Source: an uncultured Lachnospiraceae bacterium | GTDB lineage: Bacteria > Bacillota > Clostridia > Lachnospirales > Lachnospiraceae | DNA: 35,800 bases | NCBI GenBank assembly: GCA_900316805.1 | Contig: ONEJ01000094.1 | Coordinates: 1 to 35,800 of the forward strand | Direction: 5' to 3' | In this document: positions 17,433 through 25,650 of the stretch, one piece after another | Position numbering within the stretch: the stretch's first letter is position 1 | Layout: each line of letters opens with the position of its first letter | The notes under the pieces: generated by a model | Database searches by the model: none | Told to the model about the DNA's origin: nothing | Seen by the model: the letters and a program-made list of their open reading frames with translations, nothing else | Made by a program: the position numbers and the translations under genes

Positions 17433-17840
17433 CTATTCTCCCGCAGCCTCTGGGGCCTCTGTGGTCTGTGTTTCCTGCTCCCCCGGAGACATGGCAATCA
17501 TCATCTCCTTGGGAGTCATGGAGGTATTTAAGGTGTAGGTTCCCGCTTCTATGCTCTTGCTGTAAGCCGACAGCTTAAGCTGAAAATAAAACAGCTTTGC
17601 ATCCCGCACAAGCCCCTTTTCCTCAAGTTTCTTCGCAAGTGCATACCCCGAAGTCCCCGGTTCCACCAGAACAAGAACATCCTCTCCCGGAGCCACATCC
17701 ACCGCAGTCTCCGTAAAAAGGCGGTAGCCGTAGTCGTAACCCATTCTGCACAGCTCAAGTGTACCGAAAATCACAAACAGAACCACCATAACCGAAAATG
17801 CTATTTTGATAAATGCAAACAGAATCTTGTTCAGGCTCAT
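17433..17840 (-). CDS. Short MltG-like membrane protein lacking the catalytic domain
   Basis: This 135-residue protein sits where B. subtilis has yrrL (mltG, the endolytic transglycosylase that sets glycan strand length). It has one N-terminal membrane span at about residues 9-30 and an extracytoplasmic region resembling the N-terminal LysM-like subdomain of MltG (VEPGTSGYALAKKLEEKGLV). It then ends in a low-complexity acidic tail rich in Glu, Thr and Pro. The YceG catalytic domain with its glutamate is absent, and the gene ends cleanly, so it is a short form and not a visible frameshift. The ATG at 17840 is chosen because GGAG (overlapping the RNase J stop codon) lies 7 bases before it. It could be a non-enzymatic regulator of glycan synthesis, which is inference. 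Confidence 0.75.
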   Translation of the reverse strand: MSLNKILFAFIKIAFSVMVVLFVIFGTLELCRMGYDYGYRLFTETAVDVAPGEDVLVLVEPGTSGYALAKKLEEKGLVRDAKLFYFQLKLSAYSKSIEAGTYTLNTSMTPKEMMIAMSPGEQETQTTEAPEAAGE

Positions 17841-17850
17841 AGGCACACTC

Positions 17851-19521
17851 CTATACTTCCATGATAATCGGCATAATCATTGGCCGCCTCTTTGTCTCCT
17901 TCCAGACAAAATCCCCCAGGGAATCCTTCACTTCGTTTTTGATTTTGCCCCAGTCGGTGATATTGTGATCCATGCAGTATTCCATGGTGCGCTCCAACAC
18001 CGTCTTCGCCTCATCCATCAGACTCTCAGAGTTACGCACATAGACAAATCCGCGGGATACGATATCCGGTCCTGCAAGTACCTGGCCTGTTCTGCTCTCC
18101 AAGGTCATCACAACGATGATAATACCATCCTCAGCAAGACGCTGACGGTCACGAAGTACGATATTTCCAACATCTCCCACACCAAGTCCGTCCACCATGA
18201 TATTGCCTACCTGCACCTGGCCGGTAACCTCTGCGCCATTTTCATCGATTTCCAGCACATCACCGGAGGACAGAATCTTAATATGGTCACTGTCATAGCC
18301 CAGCTCCTGGGCAATCTTTTTCTGGGCGATCAGATGCTTGTATTCTCCGTGCACCGGCACCGAATACAGAGGATTTACCAGAGAATAGATCAGCTTGATA
18401 TCCTCCCTGCAGGCATGTCCGCTGACATGAACATCCTCAAAGATCACATCTGCCCCCTTCTTCATCAGGTCATTGATCACATCTGTCACAGACTTCTCGT
18501 TTCCCGGAATCGGGTGAGAACTGAAGACGATGGTATCATTTGGCTTAATGGAAACCTTCTTGTGGACACCGGATGCCATGCGGGATAAAGCCGCCATGGA
18601 TTCTCCCTGGCTTCCTGTGGTGATAATCACGGTTTTCTCATCCGGATAATTGCGCAACTGATCCACATCGATCAAAATATTATCCGGCAGAGTCAGATAC
18701 CCCAGTTCCGAAGCAATGGAAATAATATTCACCATGCTTCGTCCCTCGATGACCACCTTGCGTCCGAATTTATCCGCAGAATTGATAATCTGCTGGACAC
18801 GGTCCACATTGGAAGCGAAGGTTGCAATAATAATTCTGGTGCTTCTGTGCTCCGCAAAAATATTGTCCAAAGTCTTTCCCACCGATTTTTCGGAATTGGT
18901 AAAGCCCGGACGCTCCGCATTGGTACTGTCGCAGAGCAGAGCCAGAACCCCTTTCTTTCCAATCTCGCCAAAACGCTGTAAATCTATGGCATCCCCGAAT
19001 ACCGGTGTGTAATCAACCTTAAAGTCACCGGTGTGTACCACAATGCCCGCCGGTGAATAGATGGCGAGGGCTGCTGCATCCTGAATGCTGTGGTTCGTCC
19101 GGATAAACTCCACCCGGAAACATCCCAGATTAATGTGCTGGCCGTACTTTACCACCTTTCGCTTTACCTTCTTTAACATATCATGCTCTTCCAGCTTATG
19201 CTCAATCAGCGCTGTGGTAAGCTTTGTGGCATAAATAGGCACATTGATATCCCGAAGTACATAAGGGATCGCCCCGATGTGATCTTCATGTCCGTGGGTG
19301 ATAAAAAATCCCTTAACCTTGTCAAAATTGTCCTTCAGATAAGACACATCCGGAATGACCAGATCCACACCGTACATTTCATCCTCCGGGAAAGCCAGAC
19401 CGCAGTCCACAACAATAATACTGTCTTCATACTCAAAGGCAGTAATATTCATTCCGATCTGCTCCAAACCGCCCAGCGGGATGATTTTGAGCTTACTATG
19501 CTGTTTTTCTAATTTTTTCAT
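17851..19521 (-). CDS. rnj: Ribonuclease J
   Basis: This metallo-beta-lactamase / beta-CASP ribonuclease has 5'-to-3' exonuclease and endonuclease activity and matures and decays RNA in the cytosol. It has 556 residues. The metal motif HGHEDH is at 76-81, later ligands include H142-area (RTNHSIQD) and D164-area (HTGDFKVD), and the beta-CASP motifs follow (IIIATFASNVDRVQQ and the GSQGE segment). A C-terminal domain completes the standard length. It lies 29 bases after yrzB. The paralogue number (J1 or J2) cannot be told from the sequence. Its stop codon contributes to the ribosome binding site of the next gene. Confidence 0.95.
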   Translation of the reverse strand: MKKLEKQHSKLKIIPLGGLEQIGMNITAFEYEDSIIVVDCGLAFPEDEMYGVDLVIPDVSYLKDNFDKVKGFFITHGHEDHIGAIPYVLRDINVPIYATKLTTALIEHKLEEHDMLKKVKRKVVKYGQHINLGCFRVEFIRTNHSIQDAAALAIYSPAGIVVHTGDFKVDYTPVFGDAIDLQRFGEIGKKGVLALLCDSTNAERPGFTNSEKSVGKTLDNIFAEHRSTRIIIATFASNVDRVQQIINSADKFGRKVVIEGRSMVNIISIASELGYLTLPDNILIDVDQLRNYPDEKTVIITTGSQGESMAALSRMASGVHKKVSIKPNDTIVFSSHPIPGNEKSVTDVINDLMKKGADVIFEDVHVSGHACREDIKLIYSLVNPLYSVPVHGEYKHLIAQKKIAQELGYDSDHIKILSSGDVLEIDENGAEVTGQVQVGNIMVDGLGVGDVGNIVLRDRQRLAEDGIIIVVMTLESRTGQVLAGPDIVSRGFVYVRNSESLMDEAKTVLERTMEYCMDHNITDWGKIKNEVKDSLGDFVWKETKRRPMIMPIIMEV

Positions 19522-19550
19522 AAATCCTCCAAAAAATAATATTTTCCGCC

Positions 19551-19814
19551 CTAATATAAAAGCTTAGTTTCTTCATCCGCAAGTTCAGCAAACACCTTAG
19601 CGATAGCTGCAAACTCTACATCGTCTTCCACCATCTCGTAAAGTATTTCCTCATCCTGTGTACTGATTTCTTTTAAAATATATGCTTCACTGTCTCCTTC
19701 CTCGTTACCGTCAGAGACAAGTAAATACGTAATCCCGTTGAGAACCGTCTGTTCCTCAACCGCAAACTCCGCAGCCTCACCGGTCTGCGGATCTATAAAC
19801 TCTATCTTTTCCAT
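19551..19814 (-). CDS. DUF1292 family protein, YrzB-like
   Basis: This is an 87-residue acidic protein of unknown function. The family pattern is a short beta-strand start (MEKIEFIDPQTGEAAEFAV), then YLLVSDGNEEGDSEAYILK and a C-terminal acidic helix. Its position between ruvX and the next genes matches yrzB of B. subtilis, which supports the family call. It has no cysteine, signal peptide or membrane span. Confidence 0.88.
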   Translation of the reverse strand: MEKIEFIDPQTGEAAEFAVEEQTVLNGITYLLVSDGNEEGDSEAYILKEISTQDEEILYEMVEDDVEFAAIAKVFAELADEETKLLY

Positions 19815-19869
19815 TTATTTATACCAATTTTCCTTCCCGGAACGTCGGTTCATGCAGAATCCATCCCTA

Positions 19870-20310
19870 TTAATTTAATTCCTGCGGATGGTTCGCAAGA
19901 TAATCCAGATACCCCTGCAAAATAAAAATGGCCGCAATCTCGTCCACGTATTCCTTGCGGTGTTCTCTCCGGATTCCCGTCTCCATCATGGCACGGTCTG
20001 CCGCCACTGTCGTCAGACGCTCATCCCACAGAATCACAGGCAACTGGCACCTCTTCTCCAGCATTTCCTGAAATTCCTTCGTCCTCTCACAGCGGTCACC
20101 CTCCGTGTTATTCATATTCTTTGGGTAGCCGAGTACAATGCGTTCCACATGATACGAGGCTGCCAGTTCCTCGATTCTGGCCAGTGTCTGTCTAAGTTTC
20201 GTGGGTGACTTTCTTCTGATGATTTCCACACCCTGGGCGGTGATCAGAAGCTCGTCGCTGACGGCGACACCTACTGTCTTTGAACCGAAATCCAATCCTA
20301 AAATCCGCAT
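19870..20310 (-). CDS. ruvX: Putative pre-16S rRNA nuclease / Holliday junction resolvase, YqgF family
   Basis: This RNase H-fold nuclease has 146 residues. In bacteria it is linked to maturation of the 16S rRNA 5' end, and has also been described as a resolvase. The first acidic strand is [17 protein letters not shown] with D7, the glutamate region follows, and the last motif is DERLTT with a terminal aspartate (DEIAA). It lies 17 bases after ireB and before yrzB, the conserved order of this locus in Firmicutes. Confidence 0.95.
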   Translation of the reverse strand: MRILGLDFGSKTVGVAVSDELLITAQGVEIIRRKSPTKLRQTLARIEELAASYHVERIVLGYPKNMNNTEGDRCERTKEFQEMLEKRCQLPVILWDERLTTVAADRAMMETGIRREHRKEYVDEIAAIFILQGYLDYLANHPQELN

Positions 20311-20327
20311 AGCTTTCCCGTACCGGA

Positions 20328-20591
20328 TTATTCCCAGGAGTTGTTCTTAATATAAGCCCGCAGAACCTCCTCTACCAGCTCGTCCCGCTCCACCTTCATA
20401 ATAAGGCTTCTGGCATTATTGTGGCTGGTGATATAGGTCGGATCCCCGGACATGATATAGCCCACGATCTGGTTCACCGGATTATATCCCTTCTCACTCA
20501 ATGCACGGAATACAATCTCAAGAACATCCTTAACCTGTAACTCCGGCTCCTTTTGTACTGAAAAATATTGTGTGTTGTTTAAGTTCTCCAT
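20328..20591 (-). CDS. ireB: IreB family regulatory phosphoprotein
   Basis: This is an 87-residue protein of the UPF0297/IreB family (yrzL in B. subtilis). In Enterococcus faecalis IreB is phosphorylated by the PASTA kinase IreK on N-terminal threonines and lowers cephalosporin resistance. Family stretches seen are [19 protein letters not shown] and [19 protein letters not shown]. Near the N-terminus T7 is the only threonine left (NNTQYFSV), so phosphorylation may use T7 or S11. It heads the operon with ruvX, yrzB and RNase J. Confidence 0.94.
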   Translation of the reverse strand: MENLNNTQYFSVQKEPELQVKDVLEIVFRALSEKGYNPVNQIVGYIMSGDPTYITSHNNARSLIMKVERDELVEEVLRAYIKNNSWE

Positions 20592-20639
20592 GTCTTACGT
20601 CCCTGCTTTTACTTAATCTGTCAAGCGTCGTTGCTATAT

Positions 20640-20668
20640 ATTGTAAACGAATTTCCCAAAAAATACAA
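20640..20668 (-). promoter_or_regulatory. Promoter of the ireB-ruvX operon
   Basis: TTGTAT (20663-20668), 17 bases, TACAAT (20640-20645), beginning just after the mtaB stop codon. It gives a leader of about 40 bases before ireB. Confidence 0.6.
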
Positions 20669-20669
20669 G

Positions 20670-22004
20670 CTATTGAATGCAATTCATATAAAGTATCTCA
20701 TCACTAAGTTTTCCCGTCACCTCTCCCCGGCGCAGGCAGTTATCCAACGGCATTTCAGACTTAGCCACAAAGCGCACATATTCCCGGTTGTATCCGCCAT
20801 AATACTCCCGATCCTCCAGGATTACCGGCTCCTCAAACAACACCTCCTGGGTTTTCCCCACATAGTATTCCCTGAATTCCGCAGACATTCTGTCGGCCAG
20901 TGTCAACAGCTCTGCACTTCTTTTTGTCTTAATCTCCTCCGGAATCTGCTGTTCCATCACAGCGGCTCTGGTTCCTTTTCGTACCGAGTACTTGAAAATA
21001 TGCATTTCATAAAAATGAATCCGCTGTAAAAATTCCTTGGTCTTTGCAAACTCCTCTTCCGTCTCCCCCGGAAATCCCACAATCACGTCTGTAGTTATGG
21101 CCGGATGGGTAAAATATTTGCGCAATATATTACAGGATGCCTCGTATTCTTCGGTGGTATATTTTCGGTTCATCCGCTTAAGGGTCTCATCGCATCCGCT
21201 CTGCAGAGACAGGTGAAAATGCGGGCAGACCTTGGGAAGCTCAGAAAGAGCCTTCGCAAAGTCCTCCGTTACCACCCGGGGCTCCAGGGAGCCCAGACGG
21301 ATCCGTTCAATCCCCTCTGCCTGATGTACCAGCCGGATCAGTTCCAGAAGACTCCCCCCGAAATCCATGCCATAGGAGCTCAAATGAATTCCTGTCAGCA
21401 CGATTTCCTTACAGCCGTTCTCCGCCAGCGAACGCACCTGCTTTAAGACCGTTTCCGGCTTACAGCTTCTCACCCGGCCTCTGGCGTAGGGAATGATGCA
21501 ATAGCTGCAGAACTGATTGCAGCCATCCTGCACCTTCAGAAACGCGCGGGTATGCTCCCTTGTCTGGGAGAGAGGCAGTTCCTCGAAGGTCTGGGGCTGT
21601 CCGTTAATATCCAGCAGAGATTCTGCCTTTTCCTGACTTTTATTCTCTTTGGATTCTTTACCTGCAAAAAACGCCTCTAAACGGTGGATCAACTGCGCCT
21701 TCTGATTATTGCCGATCAGGATGTCGACAGCCTCATCCTGTCTGGCTTCTGCCTCGCTGGTCTGGACATAACACCCCGCCGCAACCACTGCGGCATCCGG
21801 ATTTATTTTTTTGGCCCGGTGCAGCATCTGGCGGGATTTCCGGTCTGCCATATTGGTCACGGAGCAGGTATTGATCACATAGACATCCGCTTTCTGGGAA
21901 AAGGGCACGATTTCGTAGCCCGCTTCCTCCAGCATCTGCTGCATCGCCTCTGTCTCATAGGCATTTACTTTACACCCTAAATTATGGAGTGCCGCTTTTT
22001 TCAT
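20670..22004 (-). CDS. mtaB: tRNA N6-threonylcarbamoyladenosine methylthiotransferase MtaB
   Basis: This radical-SAM enzyme adds a methylthio group to t6A37 of tRNA, giving ms2t6A and helping decoding of ANN codons. It has 444 residues. The N-terminal UPF0004 domain has cluster cysteines C11, C47 and C78. The radical-SAM motif CNQFCSYC supplies C162, C166 and C169. A C-terminal TRAM-like region is present. The start MKKAALHNLGCKVN is typical of MtaB rather than MiaB. AAGGAATG precedes it. It is probably monocistronic, or reads into ireB, and diverges from the HPr-like gene. Confidence 0.95.
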   Translation of the reverse strand: MKKAALHNLGCKVNAYETEAMQQMLEEAGYEIVPFSQKADVYVINTCSVTNMADRKSRQMLHRAKKINPDAAVVAAGCYVQTSEAEARQDEAVDILIGNNQKAQLIHRLEAFFAGKESKENKSQEKAESLLDINGQPQTFEELPLSQTREHTRAFLKVQDGCNQFCSYCIIPYARGRVRSCKPETVLKQVRSLAENGCKEIVLTGIHLSSYGMDFGGSLLELIRLVHQAEGIERIRLGSLEPRVVTEDFAKALSELPKVCPHFHLSLQSGCDETLKRMNRKYTTEEYEASCNILRKYFTHPAITTDVIVGFPGETEEEFAKTKEFLQRIHFYEMHIFKYSVRKGTRAAVMEQQIPEEIKTKRSAELLTLADRMSAEFREYYVGKTQEVLFEEPVILEDREYYGGYNREYVRFVAKSEMPLDNCLRRGEVTGKLSDEILYMNCIQ

Positions 22005-22025
22005 GTTCTTTCATTCCTTTTCTTG

Positions 22026-22054
22026 TTGACTTTTCCCCCAAAAAACAGTACTAT
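22026..22054 (+). promoter_or_regulatory. Promoter of the HPr-like gene
   Basis: TTGACT (22026-22031), 17 bases, TACTAT (22049-22054) on the plus strand. AAGGAGG follows at 22077-22083, 11 bases before the ATG. No cre-like site was recognised by eye. Confidence 0.75.
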
Positions 22055-22094
22055 TTATATGAAAACAGTTTTTAGTAAGGAGGTTTTCTAAATT

Positions 22095-22328
22095 ATGAAA
22101 ACAATTCAGATTTCATTAAATTCTATCGGAAAAGTAAAATCATTTGTCAATGCAATTTCTCAGTTTGAATATGACTTTGACTTAATCTCAGGCAGATATG
22201 TCATCGATGCCAAGTCCATCATGGGAATCTTCAGTCTGGATCTGTCCAAGCCAATCGAACTGGCTATACACACCGAGAACAATCTTGACGAGATCATGGA
22301 GACATTAAAGCCTTATATCATCGATTAA
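22095..22328 (+). CDS. HPr-like protein without the catalytic histidine
   Basis: This 77-residue protein has the HPr fold pattern. The regulatory segment around Ser46 of HPr is conserved as AKSIMGIFSL, with S41 in that place. The catalytic loop GxHARP is replaced by LNSIGKVKS, and there is no histidine before residue 59, so it cannot accept phosphate at His15 in the phosphotransferase chain. This resembles Crh of B. subtilis, which also keeps Ser46 but not His15 and acts with CcpA in catabolite repression. The role as a Crh-like regulator is inference, since similar histidine-less HPr paralogues in Clostridia are uncharacterised as far as I know. It stands alone with its own promoter and terminator. 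Confidence 0.82.
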   Translation: MKTIQISLNSIGKVKSFVNAISQFEYDFDLISGRYVIDAKSIMGIFSLDLSKPIELAIHTENNLDEIMETLKPYIID

Positions 22329-22349
22329 TCTCTGTAAACTGCATGACGC

Positions 22350-22376
22350 AAAGTCCCCCTTAAAGGGGGGCTTTTT
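22350..22376 (+). terminator. Terminator after the HPr-like gene
   Basis: AAAGTCCCCC, loop TTAAA, GGGGGGCTTT (one G-T pair) and then a T-rich tail. The 10-bp stem also lies just past the convergent thiI gene and may serve that strand too, though its T-tract is weaker. Confidence 0.88.
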
Positions 22377-22380
22377 ATTT

Positions 22381-23565
22381 TTACTCAGCTTCCACAAGAA
22401 TCGTCTCTGTGGTTTCGATTGCCGTCTGTACCAGCGCTTCCATTTCTTCCCCCAGCTTCTGTTCCGATTTTACAATGTGCTTTAAGTTTGGCTTTGTAAC
22501 CGGATGCTTTGCCACAAAGATGGTACAGCAGTCCTCGTAAGGCAGAATGGAGGTCTCATAGGTGTCAATCTTCTCTGCAATAGCAACAATGTCCTGCTTA
22601 TCCATAGCGATCAAAGGCCGGTATACCGGCATGTGGCAGACCTCATTGGTCACTGCCAGAGACTGCATGGTCTGGCTTGCCACCTGACCGATACTCTCCC
22701 CTGTGATGAGTCCCAGACATTTCCCCTCGTTGGCAAAATGCTCCGCAATTTTCATCATATAACGGCGCATAATGATTGTCAGATCTTCGTGGGGGCATTT
22801 CTCGTAGATATGAAGCTGGACATCTGTGAAATTCACCACATGCAGCTTAATGGTTCCCGCATACTCTGCCACCTTTTTTGCCAGATCAATGACCTTCTGC
22901 TTCGCCCGCTCGCTGGTATATGGCGGTGCATGGAAATAGGTTGCCTCTATAGTCACGCCTCTCTTTGCGATCATATAGCCTGCCACCGGGCTGTCAATTC
23001 CACCGGACAGCAGAAGCATTCCTTTGCCGGCAGTGCCAAGGGGCATTCCTCCCGGTCCCGGGATTTCCGTAGAATAGATATTGATCATAGGACGGATTTC
23101 AATATGGATCATCACCTGGGGATGATGAACATCCACCTTCGTCTCCGGAAAAGCCTCCAGAATCTTCTCCCCCACAGCCGCATTGATTTCCATGGAAGTC
23201 ATGGGATAATTTTTTCTTGCACGTCTGGCATCCACCTTGAAGGTAAAATGCTTATCCGGATAGGCAGCATCCACATAGGATACCACTTCTTCGGCCAGCC
23301 GCTCAAAGCCCTCATCCTCCACCAGAACCACAGGACAGATTCCCACGATTCCAAACACCTTCTGCAGAGCTGCTACCGTCTCATCGTAATCATAATCTCC
23401 CTCTGTCTCTACATAGATACGTCCGTTTTCCTTACGCACATGGAAGGTGCCCTCCACTTTCTTTAAATGCTCTGAAATATTATGAACCAGTGCATCCTCA
23501 AACAGATACCGGTTCTTTCCCTTAATTGCAATCTCTGCATATTTGATCAAAAAAGCTTTATACAT
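22381..23565 (-). CDS. thiI: tRNA 4-thiouridine synthase ThiI
   Basis: It activates uridine 8 of tRNA with ATP and inserts sulfur, and in some bacteria also supplies sulfur for thiamine. It has 394 residues: a ferredoxin-like N-terminus, a THUMP domain at about 60-165, and the PP-loop pyrophosphatase domain with SGGIDS at 187-192. The paired cysteines in YEDCCTIF are conserved. The rhodanese domain of the E. coli protein is missing, as in Bacillus, where a dedicated NifS-type desulfurase (NifZ) delivers sulfur. That desulfurase gene is directly upstream, 21 bases away. AGGAGA precedes the ATG. Confidence 0.96.
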   Translation of the reverse strand: MYKAFLIKYAEIAIKGKNRYLFEDALVHNISEHLKKVEGTFHVRKENGRIYVETEGDYDYDETVAALQKVFGIVGICPVVLVEDEGFERLAEEVVSYVDAAYPDKHFTFKVDARRARKNYPMTSMEINAAVGEKILEAFPETKVDVHHPQVMIHIEIRPMINIYSTEIPGPGGMPLGTAGKGMLLLSGGIDSPVAGYMIAKRGVTIEATYFHAPPYTSERAKQKVIDLAKKVAEYAGTIKLHVVNFTDVQLHIYEKCPHEDLTIIMRRYMMKIAEHFANEGKCLGLITGESIGQVASQTMQSLAVTNEVCHMPVYRPLIAMDKQDIVAIAEKIDTYETSILPYEDCCTIFVAKHPVTKPNLKHIVKSEQKLGEEMEALVQTAIETTETILVEAE

Positions 23566-23586
23566 GGTTTTCTCCTATCTCAATGC

Positions 23587-24741
23587 TCAGTGTCTTGTAT
23601 ATTTCTGCAGCATGGGAATCAGTGTTCTCATCTGTTCCAATGCATAATCAATTTCTTCCATGGTATTTTCTGCGCAGAAGCTGAAGCGGACTGTGGAATC
23701 CAGCAGTGATGGGGCAAGACCGATGGCCTTTAAGGTTCTGCTGACTGCCGGTTTATTGGAAGAGCAGGCGCTTCCCGCTGACACATAAACCTGCTTTTCC
23801 TCCAACGCGTGCAATAGCACCTCCGCCCGGACGCCCGCAACACTTACGCTTACGATATGGGGCGCATTGGTCCTGTCCTTATAGCCATTGACAGACACTC
23901 CCGGAATTTTCTCTGCCTCCGTAATCAGATGCTCCCGCAGTTCATACATATGGTCAATTTTCTCTTCAAAGCCTGTATAGATTTCCTCTGCTGCGACTCC
24001 CAGCCCTGCAATGGCCGGCACATTTTCCGTGCCGGAGCGCATGCCCTTCTGCTGGCCGCCGCCGTTAATGATAGGCAGAAGTTTTGTTTTTTCCCGGATA
24101 TACAAAAAGCCGCTGCCCTTGGGGCCGTGAATCTTGTGCCCGCTGACGGACAGCAGATCCACGTTCATCTTTTTGGGGAAAATACGCATTTTCCCATAGG
24201 CCTGAATGGCATCCACATGGAAAAGCGTATGGGGATTCATCTGTTTTATCAAAGCCCCGGCCTCTTCAATAGGCTCTACGGCACCGATTTCATTGTTCAC
24301 CTGCATCAAAGATACCAGGATCGTATCCGGGCGAATGGAAACTTTGAGATCCTCCAGGGAAATCACACCGTAGGCATCCACCGGAAGATATGTGATTTCA
24401 AAACCATTTTCCGTAAGATAAGCCATCACCGCCGAAACAGAAGGATGCTCAATGGAGGTGGTAATGATATGCATTCCCGCCCTTTGATTGGCTCTTGCAG
24501 CCCCCACAATGGCAAGATTGTTGGACTCCGTACCGCCTGAGGTAAAACAGATTTCCTTTTCCTGTACCTTTAATGTCTTTGCTATTTTCTTCGCCGCATC
24601 TGTCACATAGTCTTCCGCAATGACGCCCTTGTGATGCATGGAGGAAGGATTGCCGTAATCCTCCGTCAACAGCTTCATCATAAGGGCTGCAGCCTCACTG
24701 CTGCAGCGGGTAGTGGCCGAATTGTCAAGATATGCTTCCAT
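23587..24741 (-). CDS. Cysteine desulfurase, NifS/IscS family (NifZ-like partner of ThiI)
   Basis: This PLP enzyme removes sulfur from cysteine and holds it as a persulfide for delivery. It has 384 residues from the second ATG. Counting from that upstream ATG at 24744, SGGTESNN is at 69-76, the PLP lysine is K204 (SGHKIHGPKG) and the sulfur-carrying cysteine is C327 in SAGSACSSN. The second ATG (MEAYLDNS) is chosen because AAGGAG lies 5 bases before it and only 2 bases before the first. Location with thiI, and no iscU next to it, suggests it feeds 4-thiouridine synthesis. The leader carries a 30-bp palindrome. Confidence 0.94.
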   Translation of the reverse strand: MEAYLDNSATTRCSSEAAALMMKLLTEDYGNPSSMHHKGVIAEDYVTDAAKKIAKTLKVQEKEICFTSGGTESNNLAIVGAARANQRAGMHIITTSIEHPSVSAVMAYLTENGFEITYLPVDAYGVISLEDLKVSIRPDTILVSLMQVNNEIGAVEPIEEAGALIKQMNPHTLFHVDAIQAYGKMRIFPKKMNVDLLSVSGHKIHGPKGSGFLYIREKTKLLPIINGGGQQKGMRSGTENVPAIAGLGVAAEEIYTGFEEKIDHMYELREHLITEAEKIPGVSVNGYKDRTNAPHIVSVSVAGVRAEVLLHALEEKQVYVSAGSACSSNKPAVSRTLKAIGLAPSLLDSTVRFSFCAENTMEEIDYALEQMRTLIPMLQKYTRH

Positions 24742-24784
24742 CATGACTCCTTTGTTATCTTAATATGCTGCCGGAATCTGCGCG

Positions 24785-24830
24785 TCTTTCACGTTACAGT
24801 TCACAGGTATGTGAACTGTAACTCTTTCAC
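24785..24830. repeat. 30-bp perfect palindrome flanked by an 8-bp direct repeat (copy 1)
   Basis: Arms GTTACAGTTCACA (24793-24805) and TGTGAACTGTAAC (24810-24822) enclose GGTA. The octamer TCTTTCAC is found immediately on both sides, at 24785-24792 and 24823-24830. The same 30-bp unit occurs at 26665-26694. The direct repeats look like a target-site duplication, though no mobile gene is present. It lies in the 110-base gap between rsmE and the desulfurase gene. Confidence 0.9.
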
Positions 24831-24851
24831 ATTCCCCGGCACTTATGTTAT

Positions 24852-25592
24852 CTATATATCCAGCTGGTAAACAAGCATCGCAAGGGTGGCAAGCCCCGCC
24901 GTCTCTGTGCGAAGGATCCGCCGTCCAAGGGAAATTCGGTGCATGTTTTCAAAAGCATCCGTCCCTGCGATTTCTTCCGGGGAAAAGCCCCCCTCCGGCC
25001 CGATCATAATACCGATGGATGCACCGGAAGGAATGGACGAGATCTGCTCACGGGTAGCAGCAAGTCCCCTCTCGTTCTCATAGGGAACCAGCATTACATC
25101 AAGTTCTGACGCCATGCTTAAGGCTTCCTTCCAGGAAACCGGTGCATGAACTTCAGGAATTCTGGTGCGCTTGGACTGCTTCGCCGCACTCTCGGCTATG
25201 GTCTGCCAGCGTTTGACCTTCGAAGCAGCCTTCTTTTCATCCAGCTTTACCACGCAGTTTCTCATGGCCACCGGAGTAATCTCATGAACGCCAAGCTCCA
25301 CAGCTTTCTGAATAATAAGTTCCATCTTGTCGCTCTTGGGCAGTCCCTGAAACAGATAGACCTTGTGGGCAAATTCCGTTCCCTGTTCATCCCTCGCATC
25401 GATGGCAAGAAAGACCTGATCCGCTGTAATCTCAGTAATATGGCAGAAATAGGCATGCTCCTCCTCATCGCTGATACGCACCTGCTCACCGGGCTTCATA
25501 CGAAGTACACGGCCGATATGTCCCGCGTCATCTCCTAAAATGAAAATTGTATCCCCCTGTATCTGTTCATTATCTACGAAAAACTGATACAT
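24852..25592 (-). CDS. rsmE: 16S rRNA (uracil-1498-N3)-methyltransferase
   Basis: It methylates U1498 of 16S rRNA, in the decoding region of the small subunit. It has 246 residues: an N-terminal PUA-like domain (about 1-70) and a C-terminal SPOUT domain with a trefoil knot. The SAM-binding signature is IMIGPEGGF at about 195-203, and the end (LGRRILRTETA) is typical. The start at MYQFFVDNEQ is chosen over a longer form starting 15 codons upstream, because GAGAGG precedes it and the family begins there. It follows prmA by 58 bases, the usual prmA-rsmE pairing. Confidence 0.95.
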   Translation of the reverse strand: MYQFFVDNEQIQGDTIFILGDDAGHIGRVLRMKPGEQVRISDEEEHAYFCHITEITADQVFLAIDARDEQGTEFAHKVYLFQGLPKSDKMELIIQKAVELGVHEITPVAMRNCVVKLDEKKAASKVKRWQTIAESAAKQSKRTRIPEVHAPVSWKEALSMASELDVMLVPYENERGLAATREQISSIPSGASIGIMIGPEGGFSPEEIAGTDAFENMHRISLGRRILRTETAGLATLAMLVYQLDI

Positions 25593-25650
25593 CCTTTTTC
25601 CTCTCAAATACCCTTTCTCTGTCCATAGAAAAAACATATACAGACATTGT

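Noticed and set aside
22005-22094. An mtaB promoter on the minus strand in the mtaB/HPr-like gap
   Set aside because: TATAAA-like hexamers are present but none has a -35 box at 16-18 bases.
22504-23466. A 320-codon open frame on the plus strand opposite thiI
   Set aside because: It is antisense to a well-conserved gene, has no ribosome binding site and its product is rich in His, Cys and Leu in the way typical of antisense frames.
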